Positions 1 through 12,850 are shown, counted from the first letter of the stretch. The stretch: 64,000 nucleotides of DNA from Aquila chrysaetos chrysaetos (GCF_900496995.4 NC_044014.1:13976501-14040500), one strand, 5' to 3'. Translations and numbers: made by a program. The notes: a model not told the origin generated them from the letters alone.

Positions 1-1693
1 GCACGTGTGAGCCATGCAAAGTTGGCCGAGCCAACCTTGACCAGCAGTTCAGCAAAACAAACAGGTTTTACTGCCATGACCTGAAGGCCAGACTAGCTGC
101 TGAGCTTCAGGGGTGGATTTGATTTCTGGCCTGAAGAAGAGGCTCTCATATAGGGCTGACCCACAACAAACACTGTTCTCTGTTGCTCGGACTGCCTCCA
201 AGGGAGCAAGAGGAGGTTTGTGGTAGCATGTGAGGATGCAGCGCAGATGCACCCACTGCTGAGAGGGACCTTCTTCTAGTGACTTTAGACCATCCTCTGA
301 GGTTCAGTCAAGGTCTCTCCAACATCTATACACATATAGTAGAGGGAGACCCTGACTTAACTCTCTCTTTTGAGATTTAAAAATTATTTTAATAAGTGAG
401 ACCATGCTTACATGCTTCCCTGTAGCAGCAGTTCCTGTACAGCACTTCGTAGCTCCTTTCATACAAGCAGAAGCACCTGCTGTACCTAACTGGCCTTGAG
501 CCACCATGAGACGAGCCATTGCAGGCCCTGAGGGCTAACAAACATCCACTGGGATGGTACAGCACAGATCCAGCCCTTTTGGGATTGGGGTGTTCTTGCC
601 TCTGTGCTTGGCAGTCTGTGCTGCTACTGGTAGTGTCATGGCTGTGGTTGAGCAGAGGCACAAGCAGGCTGCGAGGCGCTGGGAGGTCAGGGCAGAGCAC
701 GTTTACCCAATCTGGCCTCACAGTTGAAGGCTGAAGTGGAGAAGTGAAACTGTACACATGGTCTGGTCTGAGCAGGTACGTGGGAGGAGGGAGGGTTGAG
801 CCGTCCCCCCCAACAGCTGCCGAAGTGAAGGGGTTCAGGAGAGCAAGGACGCATCAAGCTAATACTGAGCCCTTAAAGGACCCAGCTCCGAAGCCCAGCT
901 CAGCCCACGCTATTCATGATTTCATCAGGCTTTGGATCAAGACAGTCGGAGGGTTTGAGGTGGCGATCGTGGCTGGTAATGAGCATGGTGGATTCCTGTT
1001 CCCCAGCCCACTTGTGTGCAGCTGGCTGACGTCTCCCTTGTCAGCCTGCAACCAGCTTGTTGGGCCCGTCCTCTCCTCCTTCTGGTTGGAGGACTTTGTT
1101 TGCTGTTTCATATAATATTTCTTAACTTCTCTCTCCTGAAATATGGTAGTTTATCTTTTGCGGTTCTGTGTTTCACATCTTCCTGTATGCTCTTAGACTT
1201 ACTTCCTGCCTCTTCTCCTGTGTTTTCTGTTTCTCACATTAGCTCACTAAACCCAGCTCCCCGAGCAAGTATTTCTACCTCGCAAGCTGCTTACAGCAGC
1301 TAGATGCCTTTTCTGAGACAAACCAATCCCAGACAAAACTGTCCCAGCCCTTGCACTTACACAGCTGCTAATTTGACCCTAATCCATTTTAAAAGGGGAG
1401 GGCTGGTGGGTGAGGATGGAGTCAGAGAAGGGAGCTCCTCACTTGCTGCTATGTCTGCAAAGCTGACGGACCTGCTGTGTGATTTGCACGCTTTCCCACA
1501 GGAGAAGCAGCATTTTAACTCATCCCTGATCACTTCAAAGCTGATTATTTCTGGCCTCTTGAGCTTTTATGATCATTTTATTAGGTAAGGGGGTGAGTTA
1601 ATCTCTCTTTTAATCAATCCCTAATTTAGATAACTGTATTACATACCTATCTTCTGCCTGAACTTCCTCATTCGTTCTCTTTGTGTTTTGCAG
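1..1693. other. Intergenic or upstream-intron DNA, no gene seen
   Basis: This stretch holds only short, overlapping open frames on both strands without recognisable domains, and nothing that reads as a conserved protein. The segment at about 1621-1693 becomes pyrimidine-rich and leads into the acceptor of the exon candidate that follows. If that exon belongs to ITPRIP, this is part of its 5' intron or upstream flank; that is inference. Confidence 0.5.
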
Positions 1694-1800
1694 ACTTCCT
1701 GGCTGTGCTTCAGTCGTGGGTGACTGAATATAGTCTTCTCGGCATCGCGGTGATAGTAGTAATGTGAAGCTTAAAGAGCACCTGCAAAGTCGTGTAGCAG
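1694..1800 (+). ncRNA. Candidate non-coding exon (possible ITPRIP 5' leader or lncRNA exon)
   Basis: A long pyrimidine tract ends in TTTTGCAG at 1686-1693, and 107 bases later the sequence reads AGCAG followed by GTAAGC at 1801, close to the ideal donor. Exon length and both signals are typical of a vertebrate internal exon. All three frames contain early stops, so it would be untranslated. ITPRIP lies downstream on the same strand and has its start codon 13 bases into an exon that must be spliced to something upstream, which makes a 5' leader exon a natural reading. It could equally be an exon of an unrelated non-coding transcript or a chance pair of splice signals. RNA evidence would decide. 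Confidence 0.35.
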
Positions 1801-3539
1801 GTAAGCGCTCCGGGGGTCATTCTTCCTTCCAGATTTGATGTGATTTGAAGAACTTTCTTGATGGGCTCTCACTCGGAGACCTTGAGCCTTACATCATAAG
1901 TGCCAGAAGGAAGGTGGTGTGGCTCATATTTTAGTAAACAATCCCAGCAGCGAGAGTCAGACAGCACTTGCAGAGCAAAAGTAGCAATATTGTGAAGGTT
2001 TAATTTGGAAATGGATTCAGTTTAGATGATCAGTGTTAAAAGCCTCTCTCTTTTGGCATTCAGCATAAAATTGCTTTTGTCTGACTGCTTGGTACAGTTG
2101 GGATCTAGTCAGAGGATGATGGCAGAAGGGAACCAAGCGGTCCAAGCTTTGCTGGCAGCAGCTACTGCTGCATTTGCTGCTCTGCAGGAGAACTTGCCAG
2201 AGATACCTTACCCAGACTGGGAAGGCACTAGATCCCACCTCTTCCAGGTGTTAGAGAGAGAACAAAGGTCTGGAAGTGCCTGGACAACCTCCTGATGATC
2301 AGGAGTGACAGCAGAGGCAGCTGGATTGAAGAGAAGTAGTGGCTTTTACAAGCCAGCAATGTGTAGTTTTCAAGTTTCTGTGAAAACCCCTGAAAAACCC
2401 GCTGAAAGCAGAACTGCTGGGTGAAACCCAGGCATCTGGCAGTGCTGCTCTGTGAGCGTGTGACAGGAGGCTCTGCGGGTAGCAGTGGTGGGAAGGGAAG
2501 AACTGGAGCTGATGGCAGAGGGAGCTGCCAGAGCAGCAGTCCTGGCAGCCACAGTGTCCTGCTACAGCTCTGAGTACTTGTTACTTCATGTACTCCATGT
2601 GATTATTTATTTATTTCCTTTATTCTGGATCTGCGTCTGTGTTGGGTGGTGTCTGTCCCCTTCTTCCCATCCCAGTCAGTTCAAACGGCTGCTCTGCTCT
2701 AGCAAAGCTCAGCTCACAGCATTTCCTGGCATGTTGCTCTGGCCAGCCTGGATCAAAGCTGTGAGAGCTGGCCCATTGCCATCCTCCTGTCTGTAAATGA
2801 AGCTCGCTCTCTTTTTACTTTCCCCCCACTGTCTTTCATTATTATCCCTCTTCCAGAGGCAGGTTTTTCTGGCTGATCTAGCACATTATTTATATCAGTG
2901 ATATTTGCCTCAAGGCAGAGATGCTTTTTCACCATTTACAGGGAAAGCATCTGATCCACCCCACTGTCCTGCATGTGGCTTGGAAAAACCAAGCATGATG
3001 TTGGCAAGGGTGAGGACCATTGAGGCCAACTGTTCCAGAATTTAAACCGTGTTAGGCACAGTCTCCGATTCATATGGTTATTTCAGTTGCCTGGCAAAGG
3101 AAAACGTACTGTTCCTTCACTTTCGAAACCAGGGGGAAGAGCACGTAGAGAAGGTTCTTGCGCCTGAACAGAAAAGAGACATTACTATAAGGCATCAGCT
3201 GAGCCACCTGTGTAACCAACTGCATCTTCCTCTGGGTTGTCTCAAGGGATGGTGGGTGCCATCACTTGAAAAGATAGAGTTTGTGGTCCAACTCAAATGA
3301 AAACAGTGAAAACCAGCTTCAGAGTGCTTTGCTTTCAGTACTTCCAAATTGCAGAGGATTTGGTGATGCTCAGGGAGCACCTGATGTGGAGTGGGAGCAA
3401 ATGGTTCCCATGCTGCCTGCGGGGAGGGAAGTAGCTCCCTAAGACAAGATACTGCCTGTATGTGCCAGAATCCCAGCAGGGCTTACAGCTTGCTTTGGAG
3501 AAAGCACATGCAGTGATAAGGAGACTTTCCTACAGGTAG
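1801..3539. other. Non-coding interval, no supported gene
   Basis: Nothing here reads as a conserved protein. A short alanine-rich frame at about 2098-2295 (+) follows an acceptor-like TTGGTACAG, but it has no recognisable domain and no convincing donor, so I do not call it. The remainder is unremarkable mid-GC DNA. Confidence 0.5.
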
Positions 3540-3655
3540 AGGTAGTTAAGCAGTAGTCTAGACTACTTTGGGAGGCAGAGATGGAGATTTGCTGGAAGCT
3601 TTTCAGAACAAAGTAGACAAAGACTTGCCAGAAACCATCCAGGCGCAGTGTAGGC
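3540..3655 (+). repeat. Degenerate CR1 LINE 3'-region fragment
   Basis: The text around 3570-3655 follows the order of the CR1 3' untranslated region: a 'gaggcagagatggag' stretch, then 'ttttcagaacaaagtagac', then 'aaagacttgccag'. These correspond to the CR1 consensus motifs for a gaggctgtggaatc box, a tttt-aagaa-c-g-ttagac box and an aaacacctgtcag box. The copy is old, diverged and incomplete, and lacks a clear terminal octamer. The assignment is from pattern memory, not a repeat search. Confidence 0.5.
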
Positions 3656-5474
3656 CATGCGTGTAGGCAGAGGGGAGAGACTCTATTGCTTTTTCAGATC
3701 TCTTTTTTCACTATTTTTTAATCTCTTGTAGAATGTTAATACATACCAGAGATGGAGCTAAGGAGGTGTTCTCAAGCTTAAACTGTGACCTTTGATGTTC
3801 ACAGTATAGTGCTTCCCAGAGGGGCTTGTGTGTGTATCTGCACCCAAAAATGCTTAGATCCTAAGCTATTTCCTCCTGGATGTTCAGGTACCTGACTGCC
3901 ACTGGTTTCAGATGAGAGTTTGATTTCTAAAGCTCTCTGGAGATTTAGCAACCAAATACCTTGGGACTGGTGGAAATGTGAGAGAAAACATTTGGATTTT
4001 CTACAGCACAGCCACTTCTGCAGTGAAGATTGAAACCTGTTTGTGATAATTGAAGAAGACGTTTATCTTTTTCTCCCGGGCTAGTAGGGGCAAGAATGAG
4101 ATGGGTGTCTGTATTTTGGGTAGCTGGAATCCATCAGCTGACCCTCCACTACTGTAACACAGTGACATAAATTATCTGGCACGCTAGGTGACTTAAGGAC
4201 ATAGAGCTCTACTGCGGTCCTACCTAGCGAGCTGGTGATGCACAGTCTAAGTATCATGGCCATGGTCTTCTGCAGCTAAAGTCAAAAGACGGTCTGAAGG
4301 TGCTTGGCTGATGTCCACCCCACCTCCCTGTAGAGCCATAGCTGTTTCATGCTCTTGGAACGAGTGCAGGGTTATGTTCTCAAGCTCTGAAGGAGTTACA
4401 GGAAGAAATGTCCACTGAAAGGGACGTGTTTGCATCATAAGTCATCCACAACACGTGCTCTCAGCTCAGCCTTGTATTTGCTGCTAGTCCTGGGCACTTT
4501 CAGTCTCCCATGTGGAGCTGGAAGCTGTCTTTGCTAAGCTAAGCTCCTTGCCTGCTGCAGCAGAGGGGATTTTTGTGTCTATGAGCAGGGGCCCCACAGC
4601 TATGACTCAGAGCTCCCATTACGTTGTAACTTAGACTTTAAGTGTGTGGAGAGGCTGTCCCTTGGCTTTCAAACAAAGATTTCCTTTGTTGTGCTTTATG
4701 TTATAAAGGAAGCAAGCGTATGTGTTCACCCCACACATCCCAAATGAAAACCACGTGGCTTCACAGCCTTAACATGTGTTTGGTATTTTTGCTACAGCAG
4801 TGCATGTTACATTGCTCTTATCCCATTGACTCTTTTCAGAGTTTTTCCTCCCAGTGTTCAGTTTACAAACTCTTCAGGGAAAGAAAGAGCTTAAAGATGT
4901 TTTCTTTTGTTGGTAAGCAGAGGGGACTGAGTAAAAGAGCACATGAAAATTATTAAATACGGGTGCATGTGACAATAGGCTGGTCTCTGAGTCGCTCCCT
5001 CAGGTGAAAATGCCTGAGTTGGTGGCCATGGGTGCTGAAAGGATGAGCTTCATGGAAATATTGTACGGAAGTGGGCAGTTTGTTTTCTTGCATTTTTCTT
5101 CTGATTTTTATTTATTCAAACTCATTTTGAAAAGCAGGGTTAGCCAGCAGTACTTTGCAGCCAACATATTTGTGTGCATGCGTGTCTCTTGGCAGTTTTT
5201 AGGTTTATGACTAGTGAGCCAAGACTGGGCTTACTGCTTCCCAAAGCATTTGTGGTGTTTCTCCTGTTCTTTTCTAGAGCCACCAGGTAATGAAGTAAGA
5301 GGGCCTGATTCTTCCTGCAGATGCTGGCATGCAATGTGGAGTGCCTCTGCTTAGATCAGGGAGTCATCCTAGTGAGAGTCAAGGAAATGAACAGGGCATT
5401 GCAGTAAAAGTGCTCTTTCTTGCTCTCTCCTCCTTCCACACCCTCTACCCATCCCTGCAGGGGCTTTCACAGTC

Positions 5475-5496
5475 TTTTTTTTTTTTTTTTTTTTTT
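5475..5496. repeat. Poly-T tract (22 T)
   Basis: An uninterrupted run of 22 T is followed by GTTGGTTGG. It may be the reverse of an old poly-A tail or a simple slippage tract. I see no flanking target duplication that would prove retroposition. Confidence 0.9.
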
Positions 5497-6657
5497 GTTG
5501 GTTGGTTCTTTTACTTTATTTAAGGAACTATATTGTGTTTTATAAAAGAGCTGGGATTTCAGGCAATGGGATAAAGCATTGCTTTTCATTTCTGTGGTGA
5601 CATTTTGGCTACAATAGACAGCTTTTAAATACTGTTCCTCCCCAACTGTTTGAATACAAACAGCTGTAACTATTTAGCAAAACAATAGTCCAATATCACA
5701 CAAACCTCCAATCCCATCCAGTGTTTTTGAGTCCTGTTTAAGCAGATACTTGGGCCTACACGTGTCCTGACATAGGAGTGTGACTTTGTCACGAAGTCAA
5801 GACTGTGATGGAGTAGAAAATCTCAGATCAACCAAATTCCCAGCCTGCAATGACAATTTCTTTTTGCTGTGTTTTTGTTCAGCATCTCAGTGTGGAAGTG
5901 TCTGGCAACTACTGTGCTTTCTACTGTCTGTAATGTATAAGTGCTCATTGTTACATGACTGAAATGGGACTTCATAGTTTCACATGTAAAACATAATCAT
6001 TCTACGAGTCACGTCTGAGCTGTGCCAATATCCACATGTGCTCTTCTTAGATGTGCTGGAGTGGTGTATCCCTGCTGGGAAATCAACTTTCTACTAATGT
6101 TTCCACCAAACCTTTTAATACCAAAGCATTCATTTCAATGGATGTACGATATACAGTTAAGTTGGATGTGTAGCGATGTAGGGCATATGCTTACTTTAGG
6201 ATGACGAGAGTCAGAGTAACCACTGCCTGATTTAACAACACTGGTGTGATTTTTCTCCACCTTGTTGAGAATTAAGTGGGAAAAAGGAGGGCAGATTTAA
6301 AGAACCATCTTGGCAATTGAACCCATTTTGTATTCTCACCACCTTTCCCTGGGGTGACTGCTAGATTGGAGCAATGAGCCATGGCTGCCTGCATGTGCAA
6401 GGGGAGGTTGTGTGGCTGAGAGGGTGACAGCCAGAGTGGGTCCCAGCATGAGCACCACGTAGAGGCCAGAGAGTGTGTATGCAGTGATGTTGCTCCATAC
6501 ATTGTGGTTGACACTGTCAGGCTTTTGGTAAAGCAGCAGGGGGTTTGTGTCCATCTGTGCTGATGAAAGATTATGCAAGGGAACAACCAGCTATTGCCTG
6601 AGCTCCCATCACATTGGGTTTGAGGGGGAGAGAGCTGGTGAGGTTGGTAAACCAACC

Positions 6658-6722
6658 TTTTTTTTTTTTTTTTTTTCCCCCTTGGGGTGTGTGTCTTTTT
6701 TTCCTCCTAAAAAAAAAAAAAA
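6658..6722. repeat. Poly-T / poly-A inverted homopolymer pair
   Basis: Nineteen T at 6658-6676 are separated by 32 bases from fourteen A at 6709-6722. On one strand these could fold into an A:T stem with a GT- and C-rich loop. No function is evident; such pairs are slippage- and assembly-prone. Confidence 0.85.
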
Positions 6723-7569
6723 CACAAACAAAACTCAAAAAAACACCATACACAAAAGTTTGTCTACTCCAATTGTTTTCCTCACAATTAGCAGACAAAA
6801 ATTATTTGGCCTAAAAAAGCCAAGCTGTTCCTGGCTGGGATCCTACCACAACAGCTCAGTACGTGGGTGGGACCCACATGCACACTTCCTACCTTTCCCC
6901 TCCTGCCTCCCTTGCAGCCAGCACTATGTTCCAATTTGTAAAACCCCTTCTCGGCCATAGCAGGGGGAACCTGAGGCACTGCACAGACTGCCCACATGCT
7001 GCTTGCTGACAAGAGCTGAGCTGGCTTGTACAGTCAAAAAGCAAAAAAACACATGCAGACAACAGGCAGGATGCTGAGTAACACGCTCCTCACGCTGTTA
7101 GCTTTATCTTCTGGTCTCCGTGGGCATCCCCTCTTGGGTCCAGCCTTACAGTGAGTAAACAGTGAGTGCTTTGGGGGCATGACGTGGTTCTGCATTTATT
7201 TAACAGTTATTACAGCCATCTTTGGTGGCTGCTGGCTTCTGGGGCAAGAAGAGGAGGCCAGAATCATGTTTTGGTTAGTGGCGTGATGCCTGTATGCACT
7301 GAAGAATAGTAACTTGGAAACAACCAGATAAATCCCCCACTTGCTGATAAAACTGAAAATCTTTGGGTTTTGGAAAAGAGCCCCAGAAGGCAAATAACTC
7401 CTTTTGAGACACACAAAAAAAAAATCTTTGTACTGTCTAGGCCTTGGGGGAAGAGGGGCCATGGGATTTTATGGCAACGTCTTACAAATGCATCCGTGTG
7501 CAGCGAAAGCTGAGGCAGGAGGGGAGGACCTCTCAACATCTTGAGTGGTACTGCAAGGAGAATAGAAAC

Positions 7570-7705
7570 AATCTGTCCTACTTTTACCCACAGTGGTTAC
7601 TGGAAAGTTAGGGGTTCAAACTGCAGCAAAGGAGAGTTAATGAGGCATGAGAAAAAGCTTCCTGATGGCAAAGGTAGTGAATGACTGGAAGACATGAGAG
7701 AGACT
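7570..7705 (+). repeat. Degenerate CR1-like fragment
   Basis: The order 'gtggttactggaaag', 'ggggttcaaactgc', 'agcaaaggagag', 'aaaagcttcctgatggcaa' and 'ggtagtgaatgactgga' parallels the CR1 3' region, in which a 'gggttcaaactgaaa' box is followed by 'aggagattt', an 'aacttcct' box and 'gtggtgaagcactgga'. It is diverged and short. A repeat-library search would confirm or remove it. Confidence 0.4.
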
Positions 7706-10700
7706 CCCTGTCCTTCCCAGGGCAAGTCAAGCACTCCTCTGCTTGGAGAGATGCTGGCAAAATCACTCCTCGCTTGGACTTGAGGCTGCACGGTAGCGTC
7801 TGTCTCCAGAGCAATGTCAGTGCCGCTCACATGCTTATGCACCCCGAATTTGCCTGTCCGTGGGAAGGGAGGGCTACCTCGTCCTGTACACAGGATGAGC
7901 ATCAGCATTTCCTTGGAAATACCTGATCTGGTGACCCTGGGAGGAAAATATTGCTTCCGAAAGTCCACAGCAGACCTGTCGGGCAGGATGTCCGACTCGG
8001 GCTGCGCGACTGACCCCGTTGGCACTGCAGCAGGCCCGGGACAGGATGTCCATGGACGTTACGAAAGGCTAACGTGTTCTCAATCGAACGGCAAAACAAT
8101 AGTTATCAGGCAAGTGGCCTTATCCAACTGCTGTCCTGTGGCCAAGCAGCTGATCTGGGGTGGGGCTTCCAGGCATGTTTTGGAAGGCAGTTGCTCTGCC
8201 GTACCTGTCTTTTGTAGTCCTGAGCATGCCAGCTGGCTTGTTCTGGTTTTAAACATGGTTGTGGTACCAGTCTCAGCATCCAGGCCTCTGCACCTGATGT
8301 GTTGGTGCATTTGGTCCTTTCCACTGGTGGCTTTGGTAGACAGCCAACGACAGAGCCCAATCCCACCAGTCTGTGCTGAACCAACTGCGACTGTGCTGGC
8401 AACTGGAATTTGGTACTTTGTCTGTAGCAATAATTTAATGCTCAGAAAGACATGTCAGAGCATGAGTTATAGCTGCTGTGGCTGGTGCTGTTCTGTCCCA
8501 GCCAGCAGCTCATCGCACCAACAACCTGCACGCAAGCTTAATTCATAGGGGTGAAAGAACCGCACAAGTTGGTGCCGCTCAGGCTCTGTATTGCGTTTTT
8601 GTGTCTCCTGATTTTCCTGGCTGGGCTGTGTGTGCTGCAGCTGACTGTGTGCTCAAGAGGTGGGAGAGCAGGAACCTCTCCTGGCTGCCCCATGCTGCGT
8701 GATCTCTGGGTGGGCTGTGCTGGGTGCTGTCACAGCTGATGATGGAGCGGGAGGTGTGGGGTCTTCGTGGCTCTGTATGGGTCTGGGGACATGTTCTCAC
8801 TGCAGCAGTGGGGTCTTTGACCTGGAGGGTAGAAAACCTGAGGATCCCCATCCAAGCATCTGGGCTCTTGCTGCCTGTGCCGGGTGAAAGCTAGGCAGGG
8901 TCATGTGCCAATGCATACGCAGTGGGGTGGGAAAGGTAGACTGGTGCAATAAACCTTTAGTCACCCCGGGGTGTGTTTCAGTACGTGGGCTCTGAGTGTT
9001 TGCCTTGGCTATGAGGGCCCTCCAGCCCTCCTGAGGGTCCAGCACCTCACCAGCCCCACCTGATGCCACAGCCCCACCTTGCTGACTCAGGTGAACATGG
9101 AAACTTGTTTTGAGGTGCAGTGCTTTGGTATGATGTCTCCTAGGAGCTGGCTTAGCTGGCAGCGTCCATCATACCAGGGTGCTGGATAACCCACAGGCCC
9201 CAACAAATGTGGTGCTGACCTAGGAGGAAACCTCACTTGCTTCTGGTCTGAAATTCTTCACCAAAACAGGACTCTTCCCCTGCCCACCCCAGAAAATGCT
9301 GCTTCAGTAAAAATGGTCTCAAAAACAAGACAGGTTTGAGTGAAGTCCTGCCAAAACCAATTCCTCAAGTCCTGTGAAAGCTGTGGTCAAACCTGGAGAG
9401 CAGAGCATTGACCTGAAAGCAGCCAAGTGATGAGGGCAGCAACCTCAGGGGCTGGGAAGGAGACTAAAGCTTAGGTTACTGTCCCTCCCTCCTGAATTTA
9501 GAGGAGAGCCTTCAACAGAAGTTTCTGTCATCCCAAGTAAGTGACCAGACTATAAGGGCATAGACGTGTGCTCTGTATTTTAAATATGTGCATATAAAAT
9601 TAAAACCTGAAAATTTTCTCATTCTTCTCACTGCAAAAGAGGCAAAATTTGAACAACAAATCCCCAGCAACTAATGGCAGAGACCAGTCTGATATCTTCA
9701 CCAAGGTATTGCTCTCTCTAGTGGTACCTTCGTCTTTTTCCGTGAACACCCATCCAGCCTGTGTGTCTATTCCTGAGGCTTTACATGTAGCAGCTGGACG
9801 GAAAACTGCCCTCTCCATCTGTCCTGAGCCAGCAAAGGCCTTTCGACTGCCCTGTAAATGTTGATGGGGAGATGGTGGAAAAACAGCAGCATGGTATAGG
9901 GTTGACTAAATAAAGTGCATATTTCCAAGTTTTTGGCAGGAACAATAATACTGACGTGCATCTCTGCAATTCCCATTTCTCTTTCACTGTGCATGTTTCT
10001 TACAATTCAGAGCTTGTAGTCCCCAGTAAGAGGAAACGTCATTTCTTTCTGCTGCAGCCGGGCATACCTCTGAATACCTGCAGAGGTGGCAACAGTATTG
10101 CAAATTGGAAAAGGGCACAGTGCATCACCAAGGGCTTTCAGCAAACTTTTTGTCTTGACTAGGTCTTCATAAATGCAGCAGAAGCATTTTCAGACTGTAC
10201 ACTCAAAGGCCAAAAGGCAATTTGTTTTCTGTTACAGCAAGGGGAGGAATTACGGAGCTCCCAGAAGCTCAGCCGTGAGGGAGTATGGCTGGGCTGGGCC
10301 TGAAACCCCTGGGCTTGAGATTCACATCTTCCCAGTAAGAAAGTCCCAAGTGCAGGTTAGTGGCTCTTTTGGGCTATTAATCTCTCCAGTCAAAACATGC
10401 AGTAGAGTCCTTTCCAGACCTCAAGGACCTTCCCAAAAAGAGACTCAGAAATTGTATTTGTTCCCATGAAAGTTCTGGTTTCAAAACTTGGCAGCTTTCA
10501 ATGAAAAAAGCTCCCAACCAGCTGTAGTTTCTATCATCTCTTCGAATTGCCTCTTTTCTTGCAGCCTACCAAAGCAAAACACAATGTGGCAGCCACCTAT
10601 TCACTGCCTTTTGTGTCAGCCAAATCGCAGGAAGCAATCGAGTGTGTCGTAAATGATGTCTTGGCATATTCCAGTGCACTACTGAACTGCATTCAGTGGC

Positions 10701-12534
10701 TTGACTTGGGTTTTTCTAATTTAAGAATCAAAGCTTCAGCTCACCCCTATCTGCTTTATTGCTGAACACCAGCCAGAGTGTGTTTTGCTTCCCATGATTC
10801 AAAATTTAAGGGAATAAAAAGGTGGAAAAAATGTAGCTGTATGAGGAACTCTTGAGGAAAGAAAGGGACTGTTAATGAAAGGGAAATATTCTCCCGTGTC
10901 TTCAAAGATGGAAGGTTATCTGGGCTCAGAGCACATGAGCAGCCTACAGAGGCAAGTTGCAAGCTGCCATTTAAATCTCTTTCTTTTCCTTTGCCAGACT
11001 GAGCAGGAGGCAAAGGGGTCTGAAGCTGCTGTGGAAGAGGGTGTGAGGAAGACTTGGGGACTTCAGAAGTTGAGCACATTTTAGCTGGAAGGGACAGGAT
11101 GTTGTTATGGCTTTAAGCATCATCGTCTCTACGAAGGACTTTGCTGCTCATGCAGGGAAATCCCCTATGGCAGGGTGGCTGGTGGGAAGGGGGAGAGCAC
11201 GCTCTGCCACAGAGCAGTGGCTGTCCCAAGTTGGCCCACAGGAACACCAGATGAGCTCTGTGATGCTCCCAGGTGAGGAGGAGGTCTTCAAGACAGAAGC
11301 TGAAGGTAGAGCCGAGCTCTGCCCCCATGCCACATAAAACACCACTAAGCAAATCTGCTTGTGCTAGCGTGTACTTCAAGCACTATTCATCTTCAGGGCT
11401 GACTGCAGTCAGGAAACAGTACGATGGCTATTTTTATATTGTCTTGCAGTAGCCTCTGAAGATGATTTTCCTTCAAGGCTACTTGTGCAGGGACCCGGGT
11501 AGCACAGGTGATGCAGATAGTTACTGCAGAGATGCAGGCACAGCAAGTGCTGGTTTGCAGAGCTCAGCACCACTTTTTCAGCTTAGGGGGCTGCATTTGT
11601 GCTGGTGAGAAGCTGCAACTCTGCCTTTGCGCCAGTGCCAAGGGGCTGAGCATGGCTGGCGAGTCAGGTCTCACCTGAGGGACCATTTTCAGAGCTCCAG
11701 CCCATTTTTGGTGTGGCTGGTGCTGCCCAAATGTGGCAAAGGAGAAGAGTCTTTTCCAGTGGCAGTTTTGGGGCAAGCCTCCCTGGTCATACTCACCCCT
11801 TGTTTTTTATGACATGCATACAAGAGGATTTCAGCCAGCTCTCAAAGTGCCCATGCAGAGGATGCTCTCCAGCCATCACTTGACCTCAGGCTAGCCGCCG
11901 CCTGGCTGTGTGAAGGCTTTACGTGCCTGTGAGCTTCATGTGCTGCTTCCCTTTCCTTGCAACACACTACCTGTAACCATGCTCCATGTGAGTGGGTGAA
12001 CCAAACATTACTGAATTGTGCAGCGAAGAGCTTTCATATCAGCTAGTGGGAAAGCTGGCCTCCTTCTGCATGTGCTTCATGGCACCAACCTGAACTGCAT
12101 GATAGCCGTGTCATCTTTGCCTTTCCCCTCTTGGGGGTCCCCGCATCATCCAGGACCTGCTGTGGGGCTGATCAAGATCCTCCAGCCAGGGAGGCTGCTT
12201 CAGGCTTGAAAGGATGAGGCCTAACTTGCCTGGGAGCTGAGGGTGGAGGGCTGCAGGTGCTCTTGGTGAAGCCTTTGAACATACCAAGCACTGCAGGATG
12301 CAGCTGATCATTGTTTCTAATTGGGCAGCAGAGTGATCAGCTGCTTTTATCTCTCTGAGCCCTGGCTCCCCAGGTGGAGAGTAAGATGATGCCTGCCCCC
12401 TCACTTCCCAGGGTTGTTCAGAGTGGTCATTAACCTTAAAATCGGTGAAGCACCCAGTCACTGAAGCAGTGAGTGCCACAGAAAAGCCCAGAAGGAAACT
12501 AATCCTAGTGCCAGAAGCAGGTTTGAACAAGCGG
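7706..12534. other. Mid-GC non-coding interval
   Basis: The interval is CpG-poor and moderately GC-rich. It includes a 244-codon open frame at 7814-8548 (+) that overlaps several long frames on the other strand and has no recognisable motif, so I treat it as fortuitous (see findings). No conserved protein, RNA gene or intact repeat is visible elsewhere in the interval. Confidence 0.45.
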
Positions 12535-12850
12535 CATCACATGCTGGGCAGCGAGCGGAGACAGAGCGTTGCATCGAGACGGTGGGGCTCCACATACCTG
12601 CTTGCCCCGAGCCCTCCTGCCCTCCCCGAGCAGCTTTTCTCTGTCTCGCTGCTCCTTTCCCTGCTTTGTGCCCATGGGAGCACCAGAGGTGGGGTCTCTG
12701 CTCCCTCGCTCAGGGGATGCCCTGGCCCAGGGAACAGGGCGAGGGCAGGCTCGGCTGCTCGCGGAGGTGGCCTGCCTGCGATGCGGCGAGGACCACGGCA
12801 CCTTCCCTCAGGGGGTCTTTGGAGTCCTGGACCTGCCGCGAGAGATGCAA
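12535..12850. promoter_or_regulatory. CpG-containing GC-rich patch, candidate distal promoter
   Basis: CG dinucleotides are clustered here (for example around 12540-12580, 12745-12800 and 12836-12842), in contrast to the CpG-poor flanks. It lies about 3.5 kb upstream of the ITPRIP coding exon. ITPRIP-type genes have untranslated first exons upstream, so this may be a CpG-associated first exon or promoter for ITPRIP. The reading frames through it (up to 182 codons on +, 124 on -) overlap each other and have no recognisable domain. I see no decisive donor. Confidence 0.3.

Larger units (their letters stand above)
3656..7569. other. Non-coding interval with homopolymer tracts
   Basis: No gene is supported. 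The interval contains a run of 22 T at 5475-5496, a run of 19 T at 6658-6676, and a run of 14 A at 6709-6722. The last two are close together in opposite sense and could pair. Open frames crossing these tracts are simply products of the homopolymers. The rest is ordinary sequence. Confidence 0.5.

Noticed and set aside
2026..2295. Alanine-rich 89-codon frame after an acceptor-like site
   Set aside because: Low-complexity, no domain, and no convincing donor or conserved motif.
6547..6960. Plus-strand frame with Phe and Lys runs
   Set aside because: Produced by the T and A homopolymers at 6658-6722.
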